Shown here piece after piece: positions 33,731 through 42,662 of a stretch of 64,000 bases of DNA. The stretch's first letter is position 1. Each line of letters opens with the position of its first letter. The stretch is from Heteroruminococcus sp964370005 (GTDB taxonomy: Bacteria; Bacillota; Clostridia; Oscillospirales; Ruminococcaceae), in NCBI GenBank assembly GCA_964370005.1, contig CAYJGR010000001.1, forward strand, positions 1-64,000, written 5' to 3'. Below the pieces are notes generated by a model. That model made no database searches, was not told where the DNA came from, and saw only the letters and a program-made list of their open reading frames with translations. The position numbers and the translations under genes are program-made.

Positions 33731-35482
33731 TCACCCAAGTTCCAAGAGTGTCAACTTGCGCAGTGACAATGGGTCGTAGACCTCTCTTTGTGGTTCACTT
33801 ACACCGGTGTAGTAAAAATTCCCTGCAAAAATTATTTTCACTTCATGTACATCACTGTTTTTAAGTCTATTGATGATCTGTGACGGAACCCCGAACGAAT
33901 AGTCGGTGTGCTGTGAAAGTCCACCCGCAATATCGGGGGTTATCCCCAGTTCGCTAAGCTCCATTTTTGCATACTTATCATCTGTGTCGGTATCGCTGTC
34001 GGCCGCCTTTATTATGCCGGTGCGCTTTATTGGGTCGTATTCATATTCATAGTCGCCGTTGGGATTTTGGTAGTAAAACTCCAAAGTAACCCTACCCTCA
34101 ACAGCATTTTTATTTTCGAACCAAAATACAATGTCTTGCTCATCTACAAGCAAAGTGTCGCTTCCACCATCTGCCGAGGGATGGTTGGGCAAATATAGGT
34201 ATGACACCTCATCGCCACCATAACTACCAAATGTCACCTCAGGCGGTCTTACTGTTTGTGCAGTAGCATACTCCATAGCATACCGAGTGGCCATTGCCAT
34301 TGAGATGCCCTGTGCCGAGGAGCTGTAAAGGCTGTTGTCGAGCGGATTATTATAATCAGCTGTGATGTAATTCTCGTTGTATCCCAGCACATTTTTTGCC
34401 AAAAAGCCCTTTGTGGTATCGCTGATGCCCAAAATGTTCATCAAACGGGTCATCACACTTTTTATGTTATCGGCACCACTGCCCAATACCCTCATATCCA
34501 TCAAAACCGGCATGGGATCAAACATAGTTGCCTTATCATAAATTGTATTTGCTACATCAATCGGTAGATCAACCGATGCAGTGTAGCCCAATACATGGGG
34601 TGTGGTGGGGTCGGTGGGGTCATATCCACTCGACAATATCACAAGGTCAGCCGAGTTTACATCGGCCTGTGTGACCTCATCTGCCACAATACTATTTACC
34701 TGTATTGGGAAAGACTTTGCAAAACTGTTTGAGCCGTCTCCCACCACATACCTTCTAAACCAGTTCTCATTCTCATAGGGTAGCAAACTAAATACACTGC
34801 TATATATAACACTGCTTTCCCCTGCTGTGGGGTCGGGAGTGAATGTGTAGTCGCCATTGCCGCTGCCCACATACCAGTAATCCCCTGTGGGTGGAATCAG
34901 GCTTATTGGGGAAACCCCAAAGTCGGGTATGGGCTGTGGGCCTACACCCGACGTGGGTGCCGGCTGTCCTGCCACATACGGCGCAAAACTACCCGCACCT
35001 GTCGCAATCGTAAAAATGCCTGCAGCACTTGCCACTTCATACCGCACGCCGCCACTGCTATCTGTCAAATTTATCTCGGTGGCATCGTCGGGTATACCCT
35101 CCTCCCCCGGTTTCATCTCGGAGTAGTCAGTATATGAAGTTGCGCTAAATGGTCCTAAAAGCCCTGCACCCGCCAAATCGTCCAAAGTCGTTATGCCGTC
35201 AAAGTAGGCTTTGCGCTCCTCCGGTGTGGCCTTGGTCGCACCCTCGGCCATCCATGGTTCTTGGCCCGGTATGTAGTAGCCCACACTGCCACTTCCCTCT
35301 ACCGGCACAACCTCCAAAATAGTAAATGGGTCGGCATCCGATATCCCACTTGCGAGCATTGCCATAGCACCCGAGGGCAGTTCTTCAGCCATCGCACCCA
35401 CAGGCAAACATGTGGCAATCAAACACAACGCCATCCCATATATCACAGTTTTGCGTATAATTATACTTGTTTTTCGTGTCAT
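33731..35482 (-). CDS. secreted DUF5057-like protein at the end of the pilus operon
   Basis: 583 aa from the ATG at 35482 (AAAGGA 8 nt upstream). It has a signal peptide (VIYGMALCLIATCLPVGAMA), then PFTILEVVPVEGSGSVGYYIPGQEPWM, the hallmark opening of DUF5057 proteins, and a long extracellular region ending in a predicted beta-rich segment (YDFGVPSQIINRLKNSDVHEVKIIFAGNFYYTGV-like). No transmembrane anchor is seen after the signal. It lies 33 nt after a prepilin-like gene and is probably a pilus-associated or secreted surface factor. Family function is not established. Confidence 0.7.
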   Translation of the reverse strand: MTRKTSIIIRKTVIYGMALCLIATCLPVGAMAEELPSGAMAMLASGISDADPFTILEVVPVEGSGSVGYYIPGQEPWMAEGATKATPEERKAYFDGITTLDDLAGAGLLGPFSATSYTDYSEMKPGEEGIPDDATEINLTDSSGGVRYEVASAAGIFTIATGAGSFAPYVAGQPAPTSGVGPQPIPDFGVSPISLIPPTGDYWYVGSGNGDYTFTPDPTAGESSVIYSSVFSLLPYENENWFRRYVVGDGSNSFAKSFPIQVNSIVADEVTQADVNSADLVILSSGYDPTDPTTPHVLGYTASVDLPIDVANTIYDKATMFDPMPVLMDMRVLGSGADNIKSVMTRLMNILGISDTTKGFLAKNVLGYNENYITADYNNPLDNSLYSSSAQGISMAMATRYAMEYATAQTVRPPEVTFGSYGGDEVSYLYLPNHPSADGGSDTLLVDEQDIVFWFENKNAVEGRVTLEFYYQNPNGDYEYEYDPIKRTGIIKAADSDTDTDDKYAKMELSELGITPDIAGGLSQHTDYSFGVPSQIINRLKNSDVHEVKIIFAGNFYYTGVSEPQREVYDPLSLRKLTLLELG

Positions 35483-35514
35483 ACAAAGCATCCTTTCACC
35501 TGCCGTGGCAGGAT

Positions 35515-36075
35515 TTAGGGCAGGTTGTCAAGTGTCTCCAAAATCTCAAGGGTGCTCAAAGTAGGGTCGGCGAGTGGTTTGTTGCGCAGAGCAATGGTCT
35601 GCTCTGTTGTAAAACTCTTGCTGTCCCGCTCATAGGTCGTCTCGATGTCAAGTGTTGCCATGCGCCCCTCCTCGATCGCCCCCATGCTCACAACAAAACC
35701 TGTAAGGTCGGCCGACATGATATCGTCGGCGGTGATGGAGGCCAGTGCGCCGTTATCACTGCCGGTTTCGGTGCCGTAAAACAGCTGTCCATCCCTTGGC
35801 TCGAACAGGTGGAGGGTTTTTGTGTCGTCATCGTTTAGGTTGATTACCAATAGTCCCGAACCGTGCTCGGCTATCGCACCGTTGCAGTCCACCACATATT
35901 CCTGTATCTGCGCCATGGCCAGCTGTGAGGAATACTGCACATTTATGCTGTTGTACATCGTATTGTAACTGCGGGCACTACTGCTCATGAATGCAGTCAC
36001 ACTCACGGTTATAATGCTCAAAATCCCGATGCCCACAATCAGCTCCACCAAGGTAAAACCCTTGTTATTTTTCAT
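35515..36075 (-). CDS. minor prepilin, PilW/GspJ-like
   Basis: 186 aa from the ATG at 36075 (GGAGG 8 nt upstream). Class III signal MKNNKG|FTLVELIVGIGILSIITVSVTAF has Glu5 of the mature protein for processing by PilD and assembly, followed by a helix and a beta domain (GLLVINLNDDDTKTLHLFEPRDGQLFYGT). The content resembles PilW/ComGF-type minor pilins. It lies 18 nt after the next upstream prepilin gene. Confidence 0.85.
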   Translation of the reverse strand: MKNNKGFTLVELIVGIGILSIITVSVTAFMSSSARSYNTMYNSINVQYSSQLAMAQIQEYVVDCNGAIAEHGSGLLVINLNDDDTKTLHLFEPRDGQLFYGTETGSDNGALASITADDIMSADLTGFVVSMGAIEEGRMATLDIETTYERDSKSFTTEQTIALRNKPLADPTLSTLEILETLDNLP

Positions 36076-36093
36076 GCTACGTTCCTCCATGAC

Positions 36094-36567
36094 TTAGGTG
36101 GTCTCAAAATATCCCGTAGTGGGGGTTATTTCGACACTTCTTACTACATTGCCCGCCTTAAATGTTATGTTGCTTATGCCGGCCGGGCTTTCAAATGCGC
36201 CTGTTTGGCGGTTAAAGGTTATGCTCAAGGTGTCACCCTCACCCAAAGTGTTTGTGCCCGAGGAGGATGTATATGTCACAATTGTGCCGGATTTTATTAG
36301 CATCTCTTCTGACTGGGTGCGTCCGTCAGAATACACCCCACCGTGAAATCCCACATCATCACCCCATATCACAACCGTCACGACAGGCTCTCCGCTAAGT
36401 GTTGCCACCTTACCATGGGATAACAATGAAGCCGTCGAACTCACCGCACGATTAAGCTCGGTAGTGGTGTTTTGCGACATGGTCGATACAAACACCGTCG
36501 ACATAGTGGCTATAATCGCAATCACAATTATAACTTCCAGTAGGGTAAATCCCTTATTGTTTTTCAC
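36094..36567 (-). CDS. minor prepilin, GspH/FimT-like
   Basis: 157 aa. Signal MKNNKG|FTLLEVIIVIAIIATMSTVFVSTM with Glu5, then a small beta-rich domain with the GspH-like ending ITFNRQTGAFESPAGISNITFKAG...RSVEITPTTGYFET. It is a candidate tip or initiation-complex pilin together with the neighbours, and lies 21 nt after the PilX-like gene. Confidence 0.87.
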   Translation of the reverse strand: MKNNKGFTLLEVIIVIAIIATMSTVFVSTMSQNTTTELNRAVSSTASLLSHGKVATLSGEPVVTVVIWGDDVGFHGGVYSDGRTQSEEMLIKSGTIVTYTSSSGTNTLGEGDTLSITFNRQTGAFESPAGISNITFKAGNVVRSVEITPTTGYFETT

Positions 36568-36588
36568 TTTACCCCTCCTCGCTTTACA

Positions 36589-38685
36589 TCACGATTTTTG
36601 CCAATTTTCATATCCTACAATACTCGACATATCCCACAGATTTGTGTCGCCACCACCGCTTATTGCAAGGTCATCGCGCACATTTAACAGTTCACTGAGG
36701 GGTACGCCGCCATTTGTCGCCGTAAAGGCTCTGCGCACATCGTCGGGGGCCGAGGAAACATCCGCACCTGCACCGCTGATATATATATCACCACCGGCTA
36801 TTGCAAACCCTGTAAAATCGCTGCCCACTGTGATATCACCTGTGGCCACCACAAAACGCACTGTCGAGGGGGTGGTGCTGTCGATTTGGTAATTCCCTGT
36901 GATCGCCACAGCCACAACGTTGCCGTTTTCGTCCAAGAAGTTGCCCGCATTTTCCGCCACCGCACCTGTATCCACTATATAATCATATGGATTTAGGATG
37001 CTGCTGTCGGCAGGCGCCATATTTGATAGGGTGCGGGTGAGGTTGTCATAGACATCGGCCATAGCCTCTACCGCCTGTGCGTCAAGCCCATTTACAGTGC
37101 TCTCATCGCCCAATGTGTAGTCATCGTCGGTCGCTTCCTCTATATAGTTGCCGCTGGTGTTTACATAGCCCGCAACTTCGGATAGCTGTACATAGTCGTT
37201 TAAATATTTGGTTATGTCATCACCCTTCTCGGTGAAATAATCCCTGAAATACTGATTTGCATGCTCGATCGTATCAAAGCGCAAGAAGTAGTATACCGCC
37301 CTCTGTGTCGTGCCACGCAGGGGGTAAATCATGGGCTGTACGCTCGCACCGTAATCGGTCAGCAGATATTTGTCGTTTCCGTCGATTGTCCATATTACAT
37401 CACCTGTGAGGGTCTGGGTTGGAATGTCATCCCCCTCATTTAGGATTATGGGGTTGGCCGACACCTTGTCGTCACTGCCACCGCCTTCCAAAAATTCAAG
37501 CGGTATGAGGTAGGCCATCTGATTGGGACGCACCGACACCGACTCACCCATCATTACACCTGTGTTAGACACCGTAATAAAGCTGTGTCCTGCCAACATC
37601 AGTTGCTGTGAAGCCGAAAAATCCAGAGTGGTATTCAGTCCGTTTACCAAGATGGAGCTGCTCTCTTCGGGGTTTACAATATCGTTGCCAAAGCCGTAAT
37701 AATTGCCCGCCAGCACCGCCGAGGACTCATCCCCCGCCAGTGTTAGGTCATCGAGTAAATAAGCACTGCCCAAAAGATCAAAACTTGCATTATTTTGCAG
37801 TGTGAGATCACGTGTCCAAATTTGGGCATTGTCGGTCACGCTCAATGTATGACCAACGCCGTTATCAATATAGCCCGCAGATATGAGCATACCATCTGTG
37901 AGGGTGGTATCCCCCGCACCTTGCAGTGACACATTGCCACCGTAGGCACTACCTGTGATACTCGCCCCGATGTTGTCGGTAAGAATCCCCCCCGCCACAA
38001 GGGCGAAGTTGGGCAGTCCCGAGTAGTTAAGCGCCACGCTCTGATCAACAGGCAGATTAAACTCGGGCACATTAAGGATGATATCGGCCGATACGGTGGT
38101 TCCATGACGGGTCTCGGGGTCGATATAGGTCACCGATATATTCTCAAATGATATACTGTCGGCACGTGAGGTCATCTCACCATCGCCACTTAGATGTACA
38201 GGGTCACTCTCCTCGCCCGATACACCGGCGATGTATATGTCCTCGGGTGCGACACCCGCCTTTTGCAGCAACAGTGACAGTGCCTGCATGTTGTAGCTGT
38301 AAACACCTGTGGCGGTTTGGGTGGTCAAATTTACAGTGGGTGTGGTGCTCACCCGATAGCCAAGCACACCACTTAAAAATTCGCTGTCAAATATCGTCTC
38401 ATCTCCGCCATGTTCGAGCGATGCCGAATAGGCGGTGTCAACTGCGGCCGTGGCCACCTCATGAAATCCCACCTGCAACGCATCCATAAGCCCGCTGGCG
38501 TCATAGAAATTTTGCACGCCATGTTGCTCGCTCGAACGCACCAAAACCGAGGTATAGGACATATAAAGTAAGGTCGCACCCAGTGTTGCGACAAAGAGCA
38601 TGGTCATCATCACAATTACAATAGTTGAGCCGTCGTTTTTTTTGAGGGCGCTTAGTGAATTTTTTATTTTATTAGATAATCTCAT
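36589..38685 (-). CDS. large PilX/GspK-like pilus component
   Basis: 698 aa, far larger than a normal PilX. The N-terminus KKNDGSTIVIVMMTMLFVATLGATLLYMSYTSVLVRSSEQ has the one-helix layout of PilX-type minor pilins, with a Gly-Ser where cleavage would occur but no Glu5. The body is mainly short repeated beta units (GGNVSLQGAGDTTLTDGMLISAGYIDNG, LTLQNNASFDLLGSAYLLDDLTLAG), suggesting a beta-helix exposed at the pilus tip. GAGGG lies 7 nt upstream of the ATG. A tip adhesin role is inferred from size and position. Confidence 0.7.
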   Translation of the reverse strand: MRLSNKIKNSLSALKKNDGSTIVIVMMTMLFVATLGATLLYMSYTSVLVRSSEQHGVQNFYDASGLMDALQVGFHEVATAAVDTAYSASLEHGGDETIFDSEFLSGVLGYRVSTTPTVNLTTQTATGVYSYNMQALSLLLQKAGVAPEDIYIAGVSGEESDPVHLSGDGEMTSRADSISFENISVTYIDPETRHGTTVSADIILNVPEFNLPVDQSVALNYSGLPNFALVAGGILTDNIGASITGSAYGGNVSLQGAGDTTLTDGMLISAGYIDNGVGHTLSVTDNAQIWTRDLTLQNNASFDLLGSAYLLDDLTLAGDESSAVLAGNYYGFGNDIVNPEESSSILVNGLNTTLDFSASQQLMLAGHSFITVSNTGVMMGESVSVRPNQMAYLIPLEFLEGGGSDDKVSANPIILNEGDDIPTQTLTGDVIWTIDGNDKYLLTDYGASVQPMIYPLRGTTQRAVYYFLRFDTIEHANQYFRDYFTEKGDDITKYLNDYVQLSEVAGYVNTSGNYIEEATDDDYTLGDESTVNGLDAQAVEAMADVYDNLTRTLSNMAPADSSILNPYDYIVDTGAVAENAGNFLDENGNVVAVAITGNYQIDSTTPSTVRFVVATGDITVGSDFTGFAIAGGDIYISGAGADVSSAPDDVRRAFTATNGGVPLSELLNVRDDLAISGGGDTNLWDMSSIVGYENWQKS

Positions 38686-38720
38686 TTCTTAACCCTCTTT
38701 CTTGGGGGTGGGCGGTAAAA

Positions 38721-38955
38721 CACTCCACAGGGCTAACCCGTCCTGTGATTGCACAGAGCCAACCCGCATGTGATTNNNNNNNNNNNNNNNNNNNNNNNNN
38801 NNNNNNNNNNNNNNNNNNNNNNNNNNNNNNNNNNNNNNNNNNNNNNNNNNNNNNNNNNNNNNNNNNNNNNNNNNNCACTCCACAGGGCTAACCCGTCCTG
38901 TGATTGCACAGAGCCAACCCGCATGTGATTGCACAGAGCCAACCCGCATGTGATT
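38721..38955. repeat. 25-bp tandem repeat array interrupted by an assembly gap
   Basis: The unit GCACAGAGCCAACCCGCATGTGATT occurs at 38751-38775, 38906-38930 and 38931-38955, with a variant (CACAGGGCTAACCCGTCCTGTGATT) before it. Each unit is an imperfect palindrome with CACA...TGTG or CACAGG...CCTGTG ends. The 55 bp on either side of the gap (38721-38775 and 38876-38930) are identical, so one of these copies is probably an assembly duplicate and the true copy number is unknown. It lies between two pilin genes. Confidence 0.75.
38776..38875. other. 100-N assembly gap (probably not a real gap)
   Basis: Exactly 100 N. The 55 bases before and the 55 bases after are the same, as expected when two contigs ending in a shared 55-mer are joined without merging. 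The real sequence is likely contiguous with one copy removed, or carries an undetermined number of the 25-bp repeat. Confidence 0.85.
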
Positions 38956-38976
38956 TTTTGTTTAGGGGGTGGTGCT

Positions 38977-39053
38977 GGTGAGTCGGGCTGATGCCCGTGG
39001 TTTTGGCGGGCTGATGCCCGTCGAACCCGCACCGCCGCATAAGCGGAAAAGCA
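38977..39053. repeat. pair of GGGCTGATGCCC palindromes with a GCGG hairpin
   Basis: CGGGCTGATGCCCGT occurs twice (about 38983-38997 and 39008-39022), followed by CCGCcgcataaGCGG. All form short GC-rich hairpins in the 140-nt untranslated spacer between prepilin genes. They belong to the palindromic intergenic class seen elsewhere in the pilus locus. Confidence 0.6.
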
Positions 39054-39097
39054 CAGTGCGCACTACTGCCTATCTTCTGCATATTATTTTCGCTATG

Positions 39098-40273
39098 TCA
39101 CTTCCAAATTGTGGTATCAAGGCTATAGGCCTCGCCCGCCGCATAGTCGCTGTCACCCGCCACAGTGCGACTGAATAGTGTCACATTTACGCTATACATG
39201 CGGTCGTCTTCCTGCTTTTGGACAAGCGAATTGCTACTGCTCACCCCGTCATATACAACGGTATGTTGTAGTAAATCGGAGTAGAGGTTGTGCTGTAAAT
39301 TGTCAAGTAGAACCACAGAATCTATGGGGCGCACCGTCACTCTGCCGCCCTGATATGTTTGCTCCAATATCATCAGTGCATTTTGATCATCGGTGCTTAT
39401 CATCTTGGAGAGCACCACCGTTACGGGCACCCCTGCGTTGTTGTTTATAACGATATTGTCCCCGCCGTCGTGATACCACGGATAAAACAGTGCAAACAAA
39501 GCAAGGTTATCCTCACCTGTGGCGGGTATTGGCGCGCCATCGGTCGGTGTGATGGGGATGATAGCGGTTGTCCCGTCCCATACATAGACAGGGTCGGTGG
39601 GTGCAGCATCGGCCGCCGTCGGATAGGTATACGCATAGGAATACTGCAAACTTGCATGTGCGGCACCGCCACTGCTTGTAATGTTCATAGTTATGGTGCG
39701 GGTGGCGGGGATAGTGTTACGATCAAACAATGTTGTATCGTTTATGTCATAGCCGAGGGTGGCGGCCTCCTTTAGGAAGTCGCTCCAAGAAATTTCATCG
39801 GGGTCACGCCCCATCAAATTTTCCTGCATCCCCACATAATCCATGGCCGTATACTGCGCCATGAGGGCATCATTTGCCACAAGGTCGGGGTCAAAACTGA
39901 GCACAGCGTTAAAAACCGAGTTGCTTGAAGTCATATTGTCAAATGCGATGTAATAGGGTGGGGCGGTGGGTACACTCGACAGATCTGTGTAACCTCCACT
40001 GCCGTCAGGCTCGACAAATCGTCCTGTCGTGCCATCACCCAGTGTCGGTACACTTCCTTCTTCCCACCATTGCTCAAAGTCTATTCCAAGGAGTTGTTCA
40101 TTTATGTTTTCGCCTATTAGGGTGGCATTGCCAATCTCAAAGCTATCCCCTTGTAGCCGTGACGACGACGCAAACACCCCAAGCAAAGGAAGGACAATCA
40201 GCGCCAGTATGGCAATACCAATGACGATTTCAAGGAGCGTAAAACCCTTGTTGTTCTTTATATATGAAGTCAC
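39098..40273 (-). CDS. minor prepilin, PilV/GspI-like, with large C-terminal domain
   Basis: 391 aa, GTG start at 40273 with GGAGG 7 nt upstream. Signal MTSYIKNNKG|FTLLEIVIGIAILALIVLPLLGVFASSS with Glu5. The mature domain of about 350 residues is much longer than typical PilV and rich in Ser/Thr/Asp, which suggests a tip or adhesive minor pilin. It lies 30 nt after pilO. Confidence 0.85.
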   Translation of the reverse strand: MTSYIKNNKGFTLLEIVIGIAILALIVLPLLGVFASSSRLQGDSFEIGNATLIGENINEQLLGIDFEQWWEEGSVPTLGDGTTGRFVEPDGSGGYTDLSSVPTAPPYYIAFDNMTSSNSVFNAVLSFDPDLVANDALMAQYTAMDYVGMQENLMGRDPDEISWSDFLKEAATLGYDINDTTLFDRNTIPATRTITMNITSSGGAAHASLQYSYAYTYPTAADAAPTDPVYVWDGTTAIIPITPTDGAPIPATGEDNLALFALFYPWYHDGGDNIVINNNAGVPVTVVLSKMISTDDQNALMILEQTYQGGRVTVRPIDSVVLLDNLQHNLYSDLLQHTVVYDGVSSSNSLVQKQEDDRMYSVNVTLFSRTVAGDSDYAAGEAYSLDTTIWK

Positions 40274-40303
40274 ACTGCGCCCTCCTTTCTTAGAATATTT
40301 TCC

Positions 40304-40957
40304 TTAGCCGCCAAACGGATTTGGCACACCAAGTGGCACATCGGGTACAGGCACAGGGGTGTACTCGGCCTCTTGATACTGTAGGAACAGTTTAGATATA
40401 GAGATAGAGGTCGAAAGCTGTCCCGAGGTCGCATCATACGAAAGTGTCACCATCTCTACAGCGGTCGGTTCGGTGGTCGAATAGGTGTAGTCCAGCGCAT
40501 CTTTAAGCTGTTGATATGTCAGCTGACCTGTGGTCTGGGTACCTGCACGGTAGGCATACATATCTGTATACAGTTGCTCACCATCCACCGCCACATAACA
40601 TGGGAACTCCATAAGCAGTGAGGCCGATTCAAAGGCCACCATATTAAGTTCATACCCCACAAAGTCCTCAAGCCCCAAAAGCCACAGCAAAAAATCTTCC
40701 TCACGTATATAGGCGGGATATCTTGCGACCTCCCCCTGTATATACTGCCAGATACGCTGATTTTCGGCTTGGTAATAGGTCAAATTTCTGTTGTACTCCT
40801 CGAGGGTGTCAAGTCGGGGCTGTAGTTGGGCGATTTGCTCGTGGTTTTGACGCACGGCATCGGCCATGGGGCTGTACACCCCAAAGAACAGTCCAATAAA
40901 TATAATTACACCGAGCAGTATTATCAAAAGTTGTTGGTTTCGGGCTGTAATCCTCAC
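40304..40957 (-). CDS. pilO: type IV pilus assembly protein PilO
   Basis: 217 aa, GTG start at 40957 with GGAGG 8 nt upstream. One N-terminal TM helix (LLIILLGVIIFIGLFFGVYSPM), then a coiled-coil (ADAVRQNHEQIAQLQPRLDTLEEYNRNLTYYQAENQRIW) and a ferredoxin-like C-terminal domain. This matches PilO of the inner-membrane alignment complex, which pairs with PilN. Here its partner is the C-terminal half of the upstream PilM-PilN fusion, 18 nt away. Confidence 0.85.
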   Translation of the reverse strand: MRITARNQQLLIILLGVIIFIGLFFGVYSPMADAVRQNHEQIAQLQPRLDTLEEYNRNLTYYQAENQRIWQYIQGEVARYPAYIREEDFLLWLLGLEDFVGYELNMVAFESASLLMEFPCYVAVDGEQLYTDMYAYRAGTQTTGQLTYQQLKDALDYTYSTTEPTAVEMVTLSYDATSGQLSTSISISKLFLQYQEAEYTPVPVPDVPLGVPNPFGG

Positions 40958-40975
40958 AGCGTCTACCTCCTTGTG

Positions 40976-42619
40976 TTATGCAAGCTCATCTTCAAGCTGG
41001 GTTATTTCGTCATCTTCAGGCAGTGCCTCCTCGGTCGGTGGGGTTTCCTCCTCGACCTCGGGCAGATAATAAGAACAGGTTATCGAAAAGGCCACAATCG
41101 GTTCTCCCAAGTCATTGACCGACTCGGCAATTGCACTGACCCGAATTTCATCTATACTGGAGAATGTGCGCAGTTGCGAGAGCACCACAGCCGAGTCCTC
41201 CATGCTACCGACTTCAACATTCATAGCCACACCGAAGTCATCACAGCTGGCCGAAAGCAGTAGCAAATCGGACGGCATCTTCTGCTCCAGCTCCTCCAAG
41301 AACGCCCTGAGTGCAGCGTTATTGTTTATGCCATGGCCTTCGAGGATTTTTACATTCTCCTCCATGGCGCTGTATTCAACGTAGGTGTTGTAGACCTGTT
41401 CGGCGGGGGCAAGCTCGTTTATTCGCGCCCCCATGGCCTCTATTTCGGAGCTGGTGGTGTAAAAATTCAGCACCGCAGAGGCCGTAATCGCCACGCCCAC
41501 CACAATACACAATACACATACAAATATCGGTATCATCATGCCGGGGGCTCTGCTTTCACTGCTCTTTCGCACACCCTTTTGTTTTGCATCGGCCGGTACA
41601 AGCCCTAAAGGCTCTATTGTCGCGCCCACACTCGAGGCAAAAAACGATATATTTGATCCGCTGGCCACCTTGGCAACGCCCGGCAGACTTTCAAGTCTCA
41701 CCGCACTAACCCCCATGGCCGAGGATATCGACTGGGTCAGTCCCGCTATATCCGAGCAATAATCAACCACAATCACACGGTCAATCGATACACCTTGGTA
41801 GGTCGATTTGAAAAATTCAGCACTTCTCACAACACCGTTTACAACACGGTAGGTCGCCTCATTATACTGCTCGGGTGAGAGATTTTCGCTTATCCAGCGG
41901 CGGTCTTGGCAAAAGCTTAGCCCCTTGCTAAACGAGGCATTCCCCTCCCCCGCTACATTCAAGACGGTCGATATAATATCATCCCCGCCAAACGGCACTG
42001 TGCGCTGTAGCAGTTGCGCCCCCTGTCGCACAAACGAGGTGTAGGTCTGACGTGCACCGATACTCACAAACATGGTGATACCACGGCACGGCACCTTGCT
42101 GTAAAGTTGGAACTGGCTGTTTATTATATAATCAAATGCATTTACATTCATGCCCAGCTCTTTGGCTAAATCCAAATAACTTTGAAGTAGCAAACGGGGG
42201 GCTACTGTTATGAGTACCCTGTTGCCACTTTGGCCCTCTTCATTGTTTGCACCCAATATGCTGTGGGATATCTCATAATGAGAAAGGTCAAGCGGGAAGT
42301 AGTCGGCCGCATTGGCTCTCACTATCGCTGTGAGTTGTCTATCCTTAACAGGTGGTAATACCGCCTCACGACTGATAATCTTAGAAGAACTTAGTACAAA
42401 CATCACGTTTTTTACCCCCGTGACGCCGTTCTCTCTAAGCTGTGCCATAAGAGTTTGACCCATAGAGGATATGCTCAGCACTTGACCATCACTCACAGCC
42501 GCTGTGGGGGTATCAAAATAAAAGCTACTTTGAATATGGGTAGCCTTGCCTTTCTTTACCGTGACACACACCTTTGTCAGTTGGTCGCCTATTTCAAGTA
42601 CTAATATCTTTTTGGCCAT
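40976..42619 (-). CDS. pilMN: PilM-PilN fusion protein of the pilus alignment complex
   Basis: 547 aa. Residues 1 to about 340 are PilM-like, an actin-fold ATPase (MAKKILVLEIGDQLTKVCVTVKKG; MFVSIGARQTYTSFVRQG; VDRVIVVDYCSDIAGL-type strand). A TM helix at about 375-397 (MMIPIFVCVLCIVVGVAITASAVL) is followed by a PilN-like coiled-coil and beta domain (ALRAFLEELEQKMPSDLLLLSASCDDFGVAMNVEVGSMEDSAVVLSQL), ending in an acidic tail. Normally PilM is cytoplasmic and binds the N-terminal tail of PilN; here the two are covalently joined. Confidence 0.85.
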   Translation of the reverse strand: MAKKILVLEIGDQLTKVCVTVKKGKATHIQSSFYFDTPTAAVSDGQVLSISSMGQTLMAQLRENGVTGVKNVMFVLSSSKIISREAVLPPVKDRQLTAIVRANAADYFPLDLSHYEISHSILGANNEEGQSGNRVLITVAPRLLLQSYLDLAKELGMNVNAFDYIINSQFQLYSKVPCRGITMFVSIGARQTYTSFVRQGAQLLQRTVPFGGDDIISTVLNVAGEGNASFSKGLSFCQDRRWISENLSPEQYNEATYRVVNGVVRSAEFFKSTYQGVSIDRVIVVDYCSDIAGLTQSISSAMGVSAVRLESLPGVAKVASGSNISFFASSVGATIEPLGLVPADAKQKGVRKSSESRAPGMMIPIFVCVLCIVVGVAITASAVLNFYTTSSEIEAMGARINELAPAEQVYNTYVEYSAMEENVKILEGHGINNNAALRAFLEELEQKMPSDLLLLSASCDDFGVAMNVEVGSMEDSAVVLSQLRTFSSIDEIRVSAIAESVNDLGEPIVAFSITCSYYLPEVEEETPPTEEALPEDDEITQLEDELA

Positions 42620-42662
42620 CTTTAGTAGTCCTCTCTTTATCAGTCATAGTCATATAATTATG

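Noticed and set aside
38721..38955. Short direct repeats that might be a CRISPR array
   Set aside because: Units are contiguous (no spacers), only 25 bp, too few, and there are no cas genes; part of the duplication is an assembly overlap.
38672..39082. Small minus-strand frames through the N-run and 25-bp repeats
   Set aside because: They consist of repeat sequence and unknown bases; no start context.
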